Shown: positions 47,480-59,100 of the stretch, piece after piece | Numbering within the stretch: position 1 is the stretch's first letter | Layout of the letters: each line of letters opens with the position of its first letter | Assembly: GCF_030936135.1 (NCBI RefSeq) | Contig: NC_082611.1 | Span: 9,005,001 to 9,069,000, forward strand | DNA from: Gavia stellata | Taxonomy: Eukaryota; Chordata; Aves; Gaviiformes; Gaviidae | Length of the DNA: 64,000 nucleotides | Reading direction: 5' to 3' | Program-made: the position numbers and the translations under genes | The notes under the pieces: model-generated | Database searches by the model: none | What the model was told of the DNA's origin: nothing | What the model saw: only the letters and a program-made list of their open reading frames with translations

Positions 47480-50350
47480 TTTATTTCTGTGAGAAAACAG
47501 ACCAAAATTTGAGGAGAAAACCCCCGATTAGCACCGTTAGGTGTTAGGGATGGGGGAATCCCGGGGCGAGAGGGAGCAGGCGGGAAAGCGGGTGTGCTGG
47601 AAACCCACGCGAAGCCCGATCTCCTGAGCGCTGCTCACAGGAGCAGCATCCGAGTTCTTCCTTCGGGTTTGGAGCTGAAAGGTGGGTTTCCCGGGGCAGG
47701 TGCTCCCATGGGAAGGGCCCACCACATGGCAGCCCCCCAAGGACCGCAGCCCTGGGGGAAGGCAGGGAGCAGACATGACCGTGGGGCCCGTGGGGGCTCT
47801 GTGCCCTTCAGGTTCGCCTTTCCAGCTAAATTAAATGGCACAGCACTCCATTTCCCCATGAGAAATGGCAGAAATATGCACCAGATTTCAAGTTCCAAAG
47901 GCTTCAGATTTCCTCAAATCACCCACATTTGCTTTCTTCCTAAAACATTGGCTTTCTGGATTGAAAACACCCATGTTTAAGCTTTTCCTCAAGCTAGAAT
48001 TTGTGGAAAATCTAAACAAAACTCCTTATCCTTTCATGGGTTACATGGAAATCAGTGTAAATAGGTTCTGGCTTAATTGTATTACTTGGCAGCCTACAAA
48101 GAGTCTGCCACTTTTAGCGTTGTTGGATTTGTTATTCATGTAAATAATCCTCATTAGTGCTTTTTACCGTGAGTAGGGGTTACAAAACCGAGACTGGAAG
48201 ATGTGAGCGCATCCTTCGTGACAGTCGGATGGTCTCTTGCGGCATCACAGACAGAAGAATGCACAATCCCTGTGCTCTCCAAAGAGGGAGGCAACACAGA
48301 GAGAAACACTGCTGCAATGCTAGTGCCGAGATAATCTTCAGGAGGAAGATTACTAATATTTAATTAAAAACACACAAAGCAGATGCTCTGACTCTCTGCC
48401 AGGAACAGCCGCCTGCCACCACTATTACTTACATAAATTAAACTGTGTCTTAGCTTGGGGACTGGAGGGAGCAGCATCTGCATGCAGGAACGCTGCCCGC
48501 GATTTGAGGATACCTGTGATTTTGGCAGCAATTTCCAGCACTATGCTGAGGGTGCAGCCCTCGTTTGAGAATGTGAAGTGTTTAATACTGCTTCCTACAG
48601 GCACATTTCTGGGTAGCCTCAAATTCCTGCAGAGTTTAAGCTCAGATTAAACACATTTACAACATTTGTGGGTTGTGCAGAAAACCTCTGAGGTCCCATT
48701 CATCTCCCAGCTGCAAATCACTGTTATAAATATTAACAACTATCAAAAACTGAGTGCCTTTGCCCTGTCAGCACCGGAATGCGCGTCTCCCCATTTCTCA
48801 TTTTGCAGGCAGCCCATCTGAGCACCCTGGGGAGAGCAGCACCCAGCACGGCTGCCATCGGCATGCCTCACAGCAGGGCCTGGGAAGAGGGCAGACTCGT
48901 CAAATTAATCCTGAAGGCCTGGTGGAAGCCAGATGCCCAGTTCCCACTGTATGAAAATGTGTTGATAATGATTAAAAAAAAATCACCATCTGCTGTGGTA
49001 GGGTACTGATAACAGTGCAATACTGTTACCAGTGTGATATATGAGCACAACTGAACAAGTGACAAGAGTAACTGGCTTTAAACTCATGTAAACACACAGC
49101 ATTGTTTTGGACTAAGAGGGACCCAGTGGCATCAGCTGTATCATGCTATATATCCTCGTGGAGAGTGTTCTGCTATATTAGGAATGTAGTTCGGTTATAC
49201 CATGTCAAGCTATAGATTTCTCATGCTTTTAAATAAGCCAGCTCTGGTACCCTGATGCAAGGGTGTACTTATTTTCAGGTTTAAGCCTGGGGCTTCTCTT
49301 CTCTGTAACATTTTCTTAAAAGAACAATCAGTGATGATGAAAAAGTGTTTGATGAAATACTAGAGACATATATTGAAATTAGATATTAGCCCAGACATGC
49401 TGTATCTTCTAGTTTTAGTCTTCTATTTGGATGTTACCTATTATATCCTTAACACTTGAGGAGTTTGATTCACATTTATTTTTTGTTTGAAAATATTAAT
49501 AATTAAATTTAAAATGGCAACCTAGGAAATCAGTGACCTGCAAGTCTAATATGTTATTCTTTCATTTACTATGCTCAGAAATGCATATATACTTTTTCCA
49601 AGAGCACCGAAGCTTGCAAAGTTCCAGTATGCTCCTGTTAAATGAGGTTCTGTTTAGAAATTGCTGTTCTAGGGAGCTGCGGTTTTTTAAAGGAAAAAGG
49701 GAAGCATACCCCAGATGATACAACTTTCAGAGCAATTTTGTTCTGCATTCATTGGAAAATCCAGATGAAAAAATTCCTGTAAATCAATTCATCCTATCAA
49801 CAATTTGTGCCTACATACTCCTATGACAGTCCTTTCTTATAAGGTAAATCCAGTTGATCATAAACCTCACTTCAGCCATATGGTAGGTGCATATAATATA
49901 CATAAATAAAACTTCCTGGAGCACCAGCGCATGACTTCCTACAGGAAGAAGTGCAATGGTAGACATAATTTCTCTGTATCGTTTTAATTGCACAGCATTT
50001 AGTCCTGATGTTTTTAGCTCTGTCCACAAAGTAATTATACAAATTCTTCCTACAGGCCTCCCAGAATAAGAGAATGCATCTTTCTACTCACCAGTGACAG
50101 CCTGAATCTGGTTCTGGTTGCCAAACCCAGCTCCCTCATTGAGGTGGACAGGAAAAGCACCTGCTTACACCATGCCCGAGCTCAGCAGCAGCAGGTAAGC
50201 GAGGCACCAACACGGCAGGACAACAAGCCGTGTGTGAACAGCCCTGGCCACCAGCTGCACTTTCTACCAGCCTCCGCAGCGCCATGCTGAGCAGCACCAA
50301 GATAAAGGCAGCCAGGGGCCTCCCATTTTGGGTGGGAACAGTTCAGCTGA
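47480..50350. other. Intergenic region upstream of EEF2K
   Basis: Noncoding. No exon, repeat family or RNA gene recognised; AT-rich in the middle and GC-rich towards 50.3 kb. Confidence 0.5.
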
Positions 50351-51222
50351 AGACACACTGTGATGCCAAGTCAGCAACTGGCTGGGAAGGTCACTAGCCC
50401 CGCAGCATGCTGGCAGCCCTGGGGCGTGCAGCTCTGCAGGCCACACTTGTGCTGCAGTGGGCCGGGAGGCTACCATCTCTGGGAGACAAGGCAGGGGGGC
50501 TCCTGCTTGTGGGGCAGGGGGCAGACCGGACCCTCTTCCTGGCAGGGAGGTGCGCGCAGACCTGCTCTTGCGGCTGCCAAGGCATCGGTGAAGGCCTGCC
50601 CTCACCCCTGCGTGCCCACGGCAAGGACACCCCTGGGGTGGGGGATCCGCGCTGCCGGGCAAAGCCCTCCCGAGGACAAGCTGGCGCTCCACCGCTGCTG
50701 CTGTGGGGAACGGGCCCGCGGAGCAGCACCTGGCCGAGGTGCCAGCCTGTGCCTGCCGCGGCCAACGTGCCCCCCAGGCGCAGGCCGACAGCCGGGCCCC
50801 GGGGCTGAGGGGGCGGAGGCCAGGGGCCGGCCGGGCCCTGCGGGAGGCAGAGAGGGCCGCGCTTCGGGGGTCAGGGGTCAGCGCGGGCGGCACCCAGGCC
50901 ACGTGTGTAGCCGGCGCCGGGCGCGCGGCAGCGGCGCCACCTGTCGGGCGCGCGCCGGCCGCGGGGAGCCCGCGGGGCCTGGGGCGGGCGACGCGCCCCG
51001 GCAGCGCCCCCGGCAGCCCCGACCGTGGAGCCCTCCGCCGGAGAGCGAGGAGGCCGCGCCCGCTGCAGTAGTTGCGTTTCCCGGGCAGGGAGGGCGCCGG
51101 TCGGCCGCGGCGGGAGGCGTTGTGGTAGCGCAGACACAGGTGGGCAAGGTGCGGGGGTGGGTGGGGAGAGCGGCGGCGCCGCCCCCCTGAAAGAGGCCTG
51201 GCGGGCGGCTTAGCAGGCAGGC

Positions 51223-51304
51223 GGTAGCGTGGCCGAGTGGTCTAAGGCGCTGGATTTAGGCTCCAGTCATTTCGATGGCGTGGGTTCGAATCCCACCGCT
51301 GCCA
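51223..51304 (+). tRNA. tRNA-Leu (anticodon TAG)
   Basis: 82 bases and a class II cloverleaf sharing most of its sequence with the AAG gene at 12 kb. It has acceptor GGTAGCG/CGCTGCC with discriminator A, anticodon loop TTTAGGC on CTGGA/TCCAG, a long variable arm, and GGTTCGAATCC as box B. There is no intron and CCA is not encoded. It decodes CUA and, by wobble, other CUN codons. It points away from EEF2K and towards the 3' end of SDR42E2. Confidence 0.97.
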
Positions 51305-51309
51305 AGCTG

Positions 51310-51313
51310 TTTT
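51310..51313 (+). terminator. Pol III terminator of tRNA-Leu(TAG)
   Basis: TTTT five bases past the tRNA; the minimal Pol III stop signal. Confidence 0.75.
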
Positions 51314-51319
51314 GTCCCC

Positions 51320-52330
51320 GCCGCGGCGGCGGCTCCTTTTCGCCGCCCGGCCAGCGAGGCCGCGTTGGCGGCGAGCGGGGACGGCGCGGAGACAGTACGG
51401 CCTTCGCGGGCCGGGCCGGGCCGAGCCGGGCCCGGCGCCCCGCGGCCGCTCGGGGTGGGTGCGTGTTGGGGGTTGCCGGTCACGCTCGTTAAAATTGAAT
51501 TGTAGAAAGTTGCGGTATGTACTGAGGAAAGGGGCTTTTCCTCCTTCCGTGCCTTTTGGCTTAAAAATAAAATCAGAAATACTAATTTCGGCAATTCTGC
51601 CTTCCTGTGCTGCCTGCCCTGGGCTGAGGCAACTGAGGTGGGGTCTAAGTGCTCCCACCTTCTCCAGAATTCTTAACTCCATCTATGATTCCTCCCCCCC
51701 CCCCTTCATTCCATTAGATCTCCTGTCTCACCCCTGTCTTCCAAGCTCACTCTTTCTGCCTGCATACTGCTCCGGATTGTTCCCTCCCCATGTTACAGAC
51801 TGGAAAAGGTGCGGATGGGAAGGAGATCTCTGTGATAAATCACCAGCACGAGTGCAGATAGGAGGGAGTGGGGCCTTCCAGACCCCCTGTTACGTAGGCC
51901 CATTTTAGCTGAATGGTAATTAAAAAAGCACATTTTTCACTTTAGCTGCTGCAGGGACTTGCTCAGTACAACTGCTATACTTTAGAAATTAGGTGCAAAA
52001 ACGTAGTTGTACCTAAAGTTCAGCTGATAAGCAACTAAACTTTGTTATTTGTTGTCCTCAATAAATTTACAGGAGGTAAAGAAAGCATTACAAAGATTAG
52101 TACAACCCATACTGGCAGATTCCTCTACTGTGACATAAATGCACTTAACTAATGCAGCTTAGTGAATAACTTCCAATTTAACTAAAATACGCAGTTTTGA
52201 TTTGTGAAAACCCATACCTGCATGTACCCCCTAGGCCGCCAAACTGCCATGAGGTGCTGTCACAGCTGGCTCTGCACACCAGAGGTAGGGCGGGGAGCAG
52301 TTCTGGAAGTCTGCACAGAGGCACAGGACG
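51320..52330. other. Gap between tRNA-Leu(TAG) and the SDR42E2 3' end
   Basis: GC-rich tail of the CpG island, a C-run near 51.69 kb, then AT-rich noncoding DNA. No gene recognised. Confidence 0.5.
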
Positions 52331-52356
52331 GACTTCAGGAAAGTTTCAAGTACACT

Positions 52357-52366
52357 TTTATTTATT
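52357..52366 (-). terminator. Candidate SDR42E2 poly(A) signals
   Basis: Overlapping AATAAATAAA on the minus strand about 530 bases past the stop codon. It gives a compact 3' UTR that stays about 1 kb clear of the opposing tRNA-Leu(TAG). Confidence 0.55.
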
Positions 52367-52542
52367 TTCCCTCATATGCAGTGGTACAGCTAATTCACAA
52401 AAGAAATTCACACAGTGTGAACTCTCTGTATGGCTGGTATGTGTTATTTACAATAGCCTGTTCTGTCCGTCTCTTTGGTTGTTCCTCAGTTCCCCAAGGC
52501 AGTGAGCCGTGGCAGCAGCTGTGGTCAATCTTTCTCCTCCGT

Positions 52543-52725
52543 TTAGCCATTTTTCATCACTGGTGAAGGCTGTGCAGGCTGGTAGCTGCCAGTGCAGGCT
52601 GGCTGTAGCTCTTGTTCTTTCTGCAGGTTCTCATTTACTTCACCAATCAATTTGGAAAGTTGTTTTTTTTTGTGTGAAACAGATGCAACAATCTTGACTC
52701 CAGTGTGTTTCAGTGATTTGGCCAT
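52543..52725 (-). CDS. Unassigned 60-codon open frame in the SDR42E2 3' UTR
   Basis: Starts MAKSLKHTGVKIVASVSHKK, then a charged, coiled-coil-like stretch KLIGEVNENLQKEQELQ. An in-frame stop lies just before the Met; an AATACAG acceptor-like site sits 9 bases before the ATG. I recognise no family. It may be chance, or a small downstream ORF. Confidence 0.15.
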   Translation of the reverse strand: MAKSLKHTGVKIVASVSHKKKQLSKLIGEVNENLQKEQELQPACTGSYQPAQPSPVMKNG

Positions 52726-52894
52726 AATTGTTTACTGTATTTTAACTTCTCAAGTACAGCTACTGATATGTTACAATTTTGTTTTTAAATCTAAAAATAA
52801 CTGCCTGTTTATTAGATTTGGGCCAGTAACTATTGAGAAGATGAGAATGATCCAGGTAGCAGTACTGTGACTGAGTACATAGAGTTTATGCAAG

Positions 52895-53143
52895 TCAGTG
52901 TTGTGTTTCTTTAAAAAAGTGCAAAACTGAAAGGCCATCAAATCTTAAAGAAAGAAATATCAAACTTAAACTAACAATTAAAGAAATCAAAACTTTGAGA
53001 AAGATGTGATGATTCTGGGCTTCTGGTCTTGTTTTAATGTAATGGTCCACAGAATCAGCAAACGCAAACTTCTCTGGGCTGTACCCTAGCTGAATCCGTG
53101 CCTTGTCTATTCGAAATGTATGAGTTACAGAAATGTTCTGTAC
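52895..53143 (-). CDS. SDR42E2: SDR42E2 coding exon 11 (residues 373-454 and stop)
   Basis: Encodes [20 protein letters not shown], the [16 protein letters not shown] block, and the hydrophobic segment [20 protein letters not shown] before a short polar tail. TGA stop at 52897-52895. Confidence 0.94.
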   Translation of the reverse strand, partial: VQNISVTHTFRIDKARIQLGYSPEKFAFADSVDHYIKTRPEAQNHHIFLKVLISLIVSLSLIFLSLRFDGLSVLHFFKETQH

Positions 53144-56100
53144 CTACAGGGCGAAAGAGTCAACATACAAAGATATGAATACATAGGAAATTGGAACAAA
53201 GTCTGTACATGGTAGCAAAGACACGGTTAAAGGAAATGTAAAATAAAAAAAACCCAAAACCCAACATTATTTCAATATCCTATTGACGTATGTCACAATA
53301 TCTTTAAAATTGTTCACTCAAAAGGAGAACCTTGAAAGCCCAAAGAGGCAGTAAAAGCTGCAAAGCAGAATCTTCTGGTCTTGAAAACATCCATAAAAAA
53401 CGCTCTTCACTCTTATGTACCTAAGGAGGCAGATAAAACCTATCTCTTTGGTGCCTAAATATCTTCAGAAATTAGGGCCCAGCTGACCAGCCAAAGCCAT
53501 ACAGGATACTCGGCCTTGCAAGGAGGGAGCTGAAGCAGCCTCTCCCAGATGGCAAGCACAAGCTTTTATCTTTTCAAAGATGATGGTAACGAGCATCATA
53601 TATTGCCTAAAATGTATGATGCATACATTTGCCCCAGAAACTGGAGGCTGAAGTAGTACTGGGTGGATTTTACTTTCTACTGACTTAATCTTAAATTGTA
53701 CCTCAGTATTAACATGTATGTAAGCATGCTGTGAGAATTAAGGGGAGTTTACAAACACAGACTTTACCTCGTTTCTGGTCAGCAGTGGGGTCAGTTCAAC
53801 AAATGGCTTCAGCATCAGATGAAGGTATTCCATTATCATGGCTGCATAACAAAAGATTTCTACCTGAGGTAAGAATGGTAAATTGCTATGCCATTATGAT
53901 TTTGGCATATCTCGCACTGTATTTGATAGTGAAGGATAATCACATGCCTAAGAGCTCAGGGCGCCGTTACTAATATCAGCAGGACTACTTGCTCACAAGG
54001 GGTTGGATTTAATCCTAATACTTGAGTCAGCCTGATTTAGGGTGCTTGTGTGAAAAGGGTTTGGAGGGTCGGTGACAGGTCTAGTGAAAAGATCATGAGA
54101 CCTCATAAAAATGTGGTAACAACAAAATACTCAAAGTTGGATTCTGTCTTAGCTGCACATTGGGGTTGATTCTGGAGAGAGCATGGCATACAGGAGAACA
54201 AGAAGTTTACCCATGCAGCAAAGCAGATACTCTTCAGCATATTTCATGGTCATGGATTTTTACATTTAACTTTTTATATTTATACCATTAACTCCACAAA
54301 ATTATACATCTGTTAAGTCCTACGTAAACCCTGTTTTTGTGAGACTTAACAGATCATTCTGGTTTCAACACACTGCATAGAGCTGAACTTCACCCCTAAC
54401 TGCTGCACACTACATGAGCCCACAGCATATTATGTTTATACATGAAACTGAAAATTGTGGGCAAATTAAAAAAACCCAAAACATTATATTACAGTTAGGA
54501 ATGAGGGTAGTGTGGACAGGAAAGAGAAATGTTCATAAATTTTTTTTTACCTGATGCATAAACTAAGGAAGTAGGAACACGTATCCGTGGTTTACTGCAA
54601 CCTAATCTTTCAAACTGAAAGAAATTTAAGAATCAGTGAAAAAACCAGAAACCTCAAACAAGTTTTGAAGTTTCAATACAGAAGGTATTTGTGGAAATAT
54701 TTACTGATAAAACAGAAAAATTCATCATTGCTGTTACTATTTGAGTTTTCAGTTTTCAGGGCATTCCAGTTAAATGTCACATGCAGACAAGTGGCAATCT
54801 TAAAAAAAGGCAAAAAATAGTTTATAATAATCAGTCAAAATGTCATGGTGTGCTGATACCTGTTTTAACATTGTGACATATTTATGGTTTTGAGCTCATC
54901 ATTAACAATGAAATGATCTTTTGGAAAGAATGTATGTTCCAGATTAATAATTAGGGTTTATATTTTTTGTCCACCCAAAATAGCCACCGTTAACAGATGC
55001 ATGCCCAAGAAATGAAGGTAATGGCAACTCAAAAGAGGATACTGGTTTAGATGGTCCTTTGGTCTCAGTGAAGACTGTTGCTTTTATGTAGTATTTTAGC
55101 TAGGCCTTGTTACAGCGCTAATCACGCTGAACTTCAAAGCAGGAATTAAACCCACATTTAGAACGGAACTCTTACACCCAAAGCAAACATACCAAATGTA
55201 ACATGCACACAAAAGCTGGAATTGCATACAGTCAAAGAAATAAATGTATTTGGAGATAAAGTATATATTGTACGTACAAGTGGAGTTAACCATTCAAAAA
55301 GGTTGAATTTTTCGCCATCATTAATGAAATACACCTGGCCACTCTGTTAAAGGGGTAGGGAAGAGATAAGTTAGTAAAAATAATACTGCTTATATAGTGA
55401 CTTCTTTTTCTTTATCTCACTCCTTATGAATAGCTTAAAAATAATACAGCAATATAAAATATGCATGGATGTACATACAAGCCAAAAAACTACCCACATG
55501 TGTTTCAATCAGTTGCACTAACGTGTGCAGTGAAATTGGTAGACAAGCAGTTTATATGATTAATATGCCTTAGTATAATTTATTTATTACAGATGTGCCT
55601 ATACAGAATGGCTATACTGACTATGCAGAGATTACCAAATGCATTGCAAGTGGTACCATATCTAACTGATGCTGTTAACACACACTCAGCAAACGGTGGG
55701 ACATGTTCTGCTCTCAGTCTAGTTAGGACTCATTGAAATCCGTAAGACTCCATCTGTGTAACCAAGGCGTAAGTTACCCCTTTCCCTTTTGCTTTTAGGG
55801 GTTTAGAAAAAGTAGTTTAATCTACTTTGAAAATCTTTGTAATATACTTTAAGGGTAGCGCGTCTAGGTCAAATAGAAAAGTGTGTTTACAAGGAGGAAA
55901 ACAGTTGCAACTATTTTTGAAATCAATGAACCCAAATAAAATGTGCTTTTATTTGCATATAGTATGGGAAGAACTGATTATCACTGTTCAGAACATTAAG
56001 TCTGGATTTATATACAGGGGAAAAGGGGACAAATCTGCCTGAACATCCAGTTTAATTTCTGACATAGCAAACATTCTTTGCTCATCTTGCACATATTATA

Positions 56101-59100
56101 TGACAAAAATGCAAAGATGGAGATATTCTCAAAGAACTGAATATTCCAACTCTTTAACACACTGCACAGCCAATGCTGCCAGGTCCCACACCGTTCATAG
56201 CACATTTATCAACTAAAACCAGAGACAACAACATAAGCTAAAGGACCATAACACATACATTAATTACTGCTACTAGAGTAGTTACTGTAGTACAGGATAC
56301 AGTGGCAGGATCCACTGTCAAATGAAAACTGTGGTGCTTTTATTGTTTACTTACAGCTATGTAGTTCTTTTCAGGGGTGAGAGCTTCAGCGGCTAGAATT
56401 TGAGCTTGTACAAGATTCTCTGCATGCACCCAGTTCATTTTAGCAGAAGGATCCCCAAACTTGAAGTTAAGTAGCCCTCTCTCAATATTCTTCTGTACAC
56501 ATAAACAAACATGAAACCAAAGCAAAATGGGTTTTAAAATGAGGTACAGTGCACTTTCTTGTTCAGTTAAATGTAGGTTTGTCTCTACTTTAAAACAATA
56601 CATGAATCAATTAAAAAGAATCAAGAGAAGTGCAGAGAGCTCTAAAAGTACTGCTCATGAGGAAGGATCAAAGAAAGTATTGAACACAATATGTCCTGAA
56701 TTTATAAAAAATACAAGTCTACTCTAAGGATAAGTAAAATATTGTATGGAAAGGTAAGGTACAGTTCTGGATGGATCAAAAGTATTCACAAAATTGGATC
56801 AAATTTAAGAAATAGCTTTGGGAAAAAATGGGAAGCAATGCTAGGTATCACATTTTTCATTTAACAGGTACATTTTAGAAACTGCAAAATCTGACAGTTG
56901 CGTGATGCCTTAAAATGGGCTCATAATAAATAAGCTTAAAATCTTAAATAGAAATTTAAAAATACTATATTTTTTGGGGTGGGCTAAAGAAAACATCTCA
57001 GGTTTAACTAAAATTGTATTTGCCATTCTTAAAAATTACTGTATTTAGAAGATGATGAAGTGTATTTTGGCTGACTTTCCCTATATATAATTCCCTACCT
57101 CAGCCACAGAACAAAAATATTTATTATGTGGTACTGATGCTTTTAAAGTAACTGACTCTTATAATTCTACAGGGATCATTGTCTACACACTGTACTAGCC
57201 CTACAGTTTAAAAGACAGCAAGTGAGAAAGTAAAGCGTGAGCACCTCAGCTGTTTGCCCTGTAGTAACCTATTGTACCAGAAGGTGCTTCCAGCTCCTTA
57301 AGTTGTCTCATTAGATAGTGAAAGCTGTTAATAGCTGAGCCTGGAAATAAGATATTTTGCCGTATCTCTTTTCATTAATATTTAAGCCATTTGGTGTAAG
57401 TTGCATGCAAACAGACATTTGAAATATCATAGATTGGCCTGAATCTTATAGTCAGCATTAAATTATAAAGCTGGACTTACATGTGTTTGTATTTCAAAAA
57501 AAGGCTTTTTTATTGTACTATACATTCTTTACAGATATAATATAGTGCCTGTTAACAAGAGTTATAATATCCTCAGCAGACAATTGAATTATTGAATTGC
57601 TGCCCAATAAGAAGGTCAGTCAATTTATAACACAAATAAGTGATGCTGTTGTATATCATAAAAAATTCTGCTGATTAAACAATTAAAATACATACTGCTA
57701 GCCTTGGCAAGTGTCTTTGCTCTTCTGGTCCATAGATTCCTGGTGGGCGAAGAACACATGTATAGAGTACTCCACCTCCTAGAAGAATTGATAAGACCAT
57801 TCTTAAGTGACTTTCACATGACTACGTTACAGCTGTGTTTGTATGAACCAAGGACTGTGGTAGCAGAACTTGCTCTGAAAGAAATTAACTTCACCGTCTT
57901 ATAAAATAATGCACAGCAAAAGGTGTTGAATGGTAGCTGGATGTGAAGTTGGCAGAATCAGAACATGCAAAATAGCAAGGTAAGATTCAGAGAAGTCCTG
58001 CCAGCATAGTCTGATTCCTAGAAACTGCCAGATATTTTAAAACCTCTTTCTAACCACTCCTTTGTCTCTGTGCCAAAGCAGTGAATGAATGTGTCAACTG
58101 TGGTGATGAGTTTGCTGAAGTGAGCAAGTTATTGGTAGGGAAGTGGAGTGAAACCAACTAATCTCATACAAAATTATTGATGGGAAACAGTGACTCACTA
58201 GCAGTACAAGATAGAGCTGAAAGGTTCTCAACAGTAGGCACAGCCAGCTCCCACTAGAACTGCTGTAGAAGCTCGTGATTTCAGTGGGAGAAAGTAAGGA
58301 CCATAATAAAAATCTAATCACATCAGCTGGCTGTTTCATTATCTGCTAATAACTGTTCTTAATAGTACTTGAAAATATGCAAACTACTCAATCCTGCTAT
58401 GGCACAGGATCAAAATGGGATGTTTGGAACACTAACTGGTTCTAATTTCATTGACAAATGCAGAACTGTGTATTGCTCCTAAAATTAAGAGGGTCTTCAA
58501 TGTGAAGAGCTGCTGAGGAAATAAGGAGAAAACCCTTTATTTTTTAAACAAAATAATTCTATTGGCATGGAATGCCCATCAATGACTTTATATCTCTTTA
58601 TAGCCCTCTGCAAATATCAAGTGAAGAGAGTCTTTTCTGTAAGTTGTCTACAGCTAAATTTAGCTCCGTATCACTTGGTCACATAGAATCATATTGCACT
58701 TTACATTAATTTGTTTTGCACTGGCAGTTACAGTATCTCACAGGTGAGCTTAAGTATTCAAATGTATAACTGGCTTCCTGAACGTGGAAAACTTTGGGAA
58801 GCACTAATAAATAATTCCAAGCTGTAGTATCGGGTGGCTTCTTCAGATTTTAATATATAACTCAGGGCGCGGGCTAACAATTTAATCAGCATTCATGTTT
58901 TACTTACGTTGCATAATACAGTGACATTAAATGCTTGGTTTTGTTTAATTTATAGCTGTCTTCATCTTTTCCATTAACATACTGAACTCACTGCTACCAT
59001 GCTAAAACCTTTTACGGACACTGTGGGAACTTAAAAAAAATTAAAAGTGATTTTTAAGTGAAAATCTTTTAGTTTGTGAGAGGGGGTAGATAACTTGATT

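Larger units (their letters stand above)
50400..51480. promoter_or_regulatory. CpG island around tRNA-Leu(TAG)
   Basis: Strong CpG island holding a CACGTG near 50.90 kb and the tRNA near its right edge. No protein gene starts here that I can recognise. It may be a tRNA-linked island, an alternative EEF2K promoter or a noncoding RNA promoter. Confidence 0.7.

Noticed and set aside
47253-47492. Plus-strand open frames in the EEF2K promoter island
   Set aside because: Same GC-composition effect; the proteins are Ala/Arg/Pro-rich with no homology that I can see.
50264-51190. Long open frames (up to 276 codons) on both strands of the 50-51 kb CpG island
   Set aside because: GC-rich DNA has few stop codons. 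The products are low-complexity Pro/Ala/Gly/Arg in overlapping frames on both strands, with no family motif.
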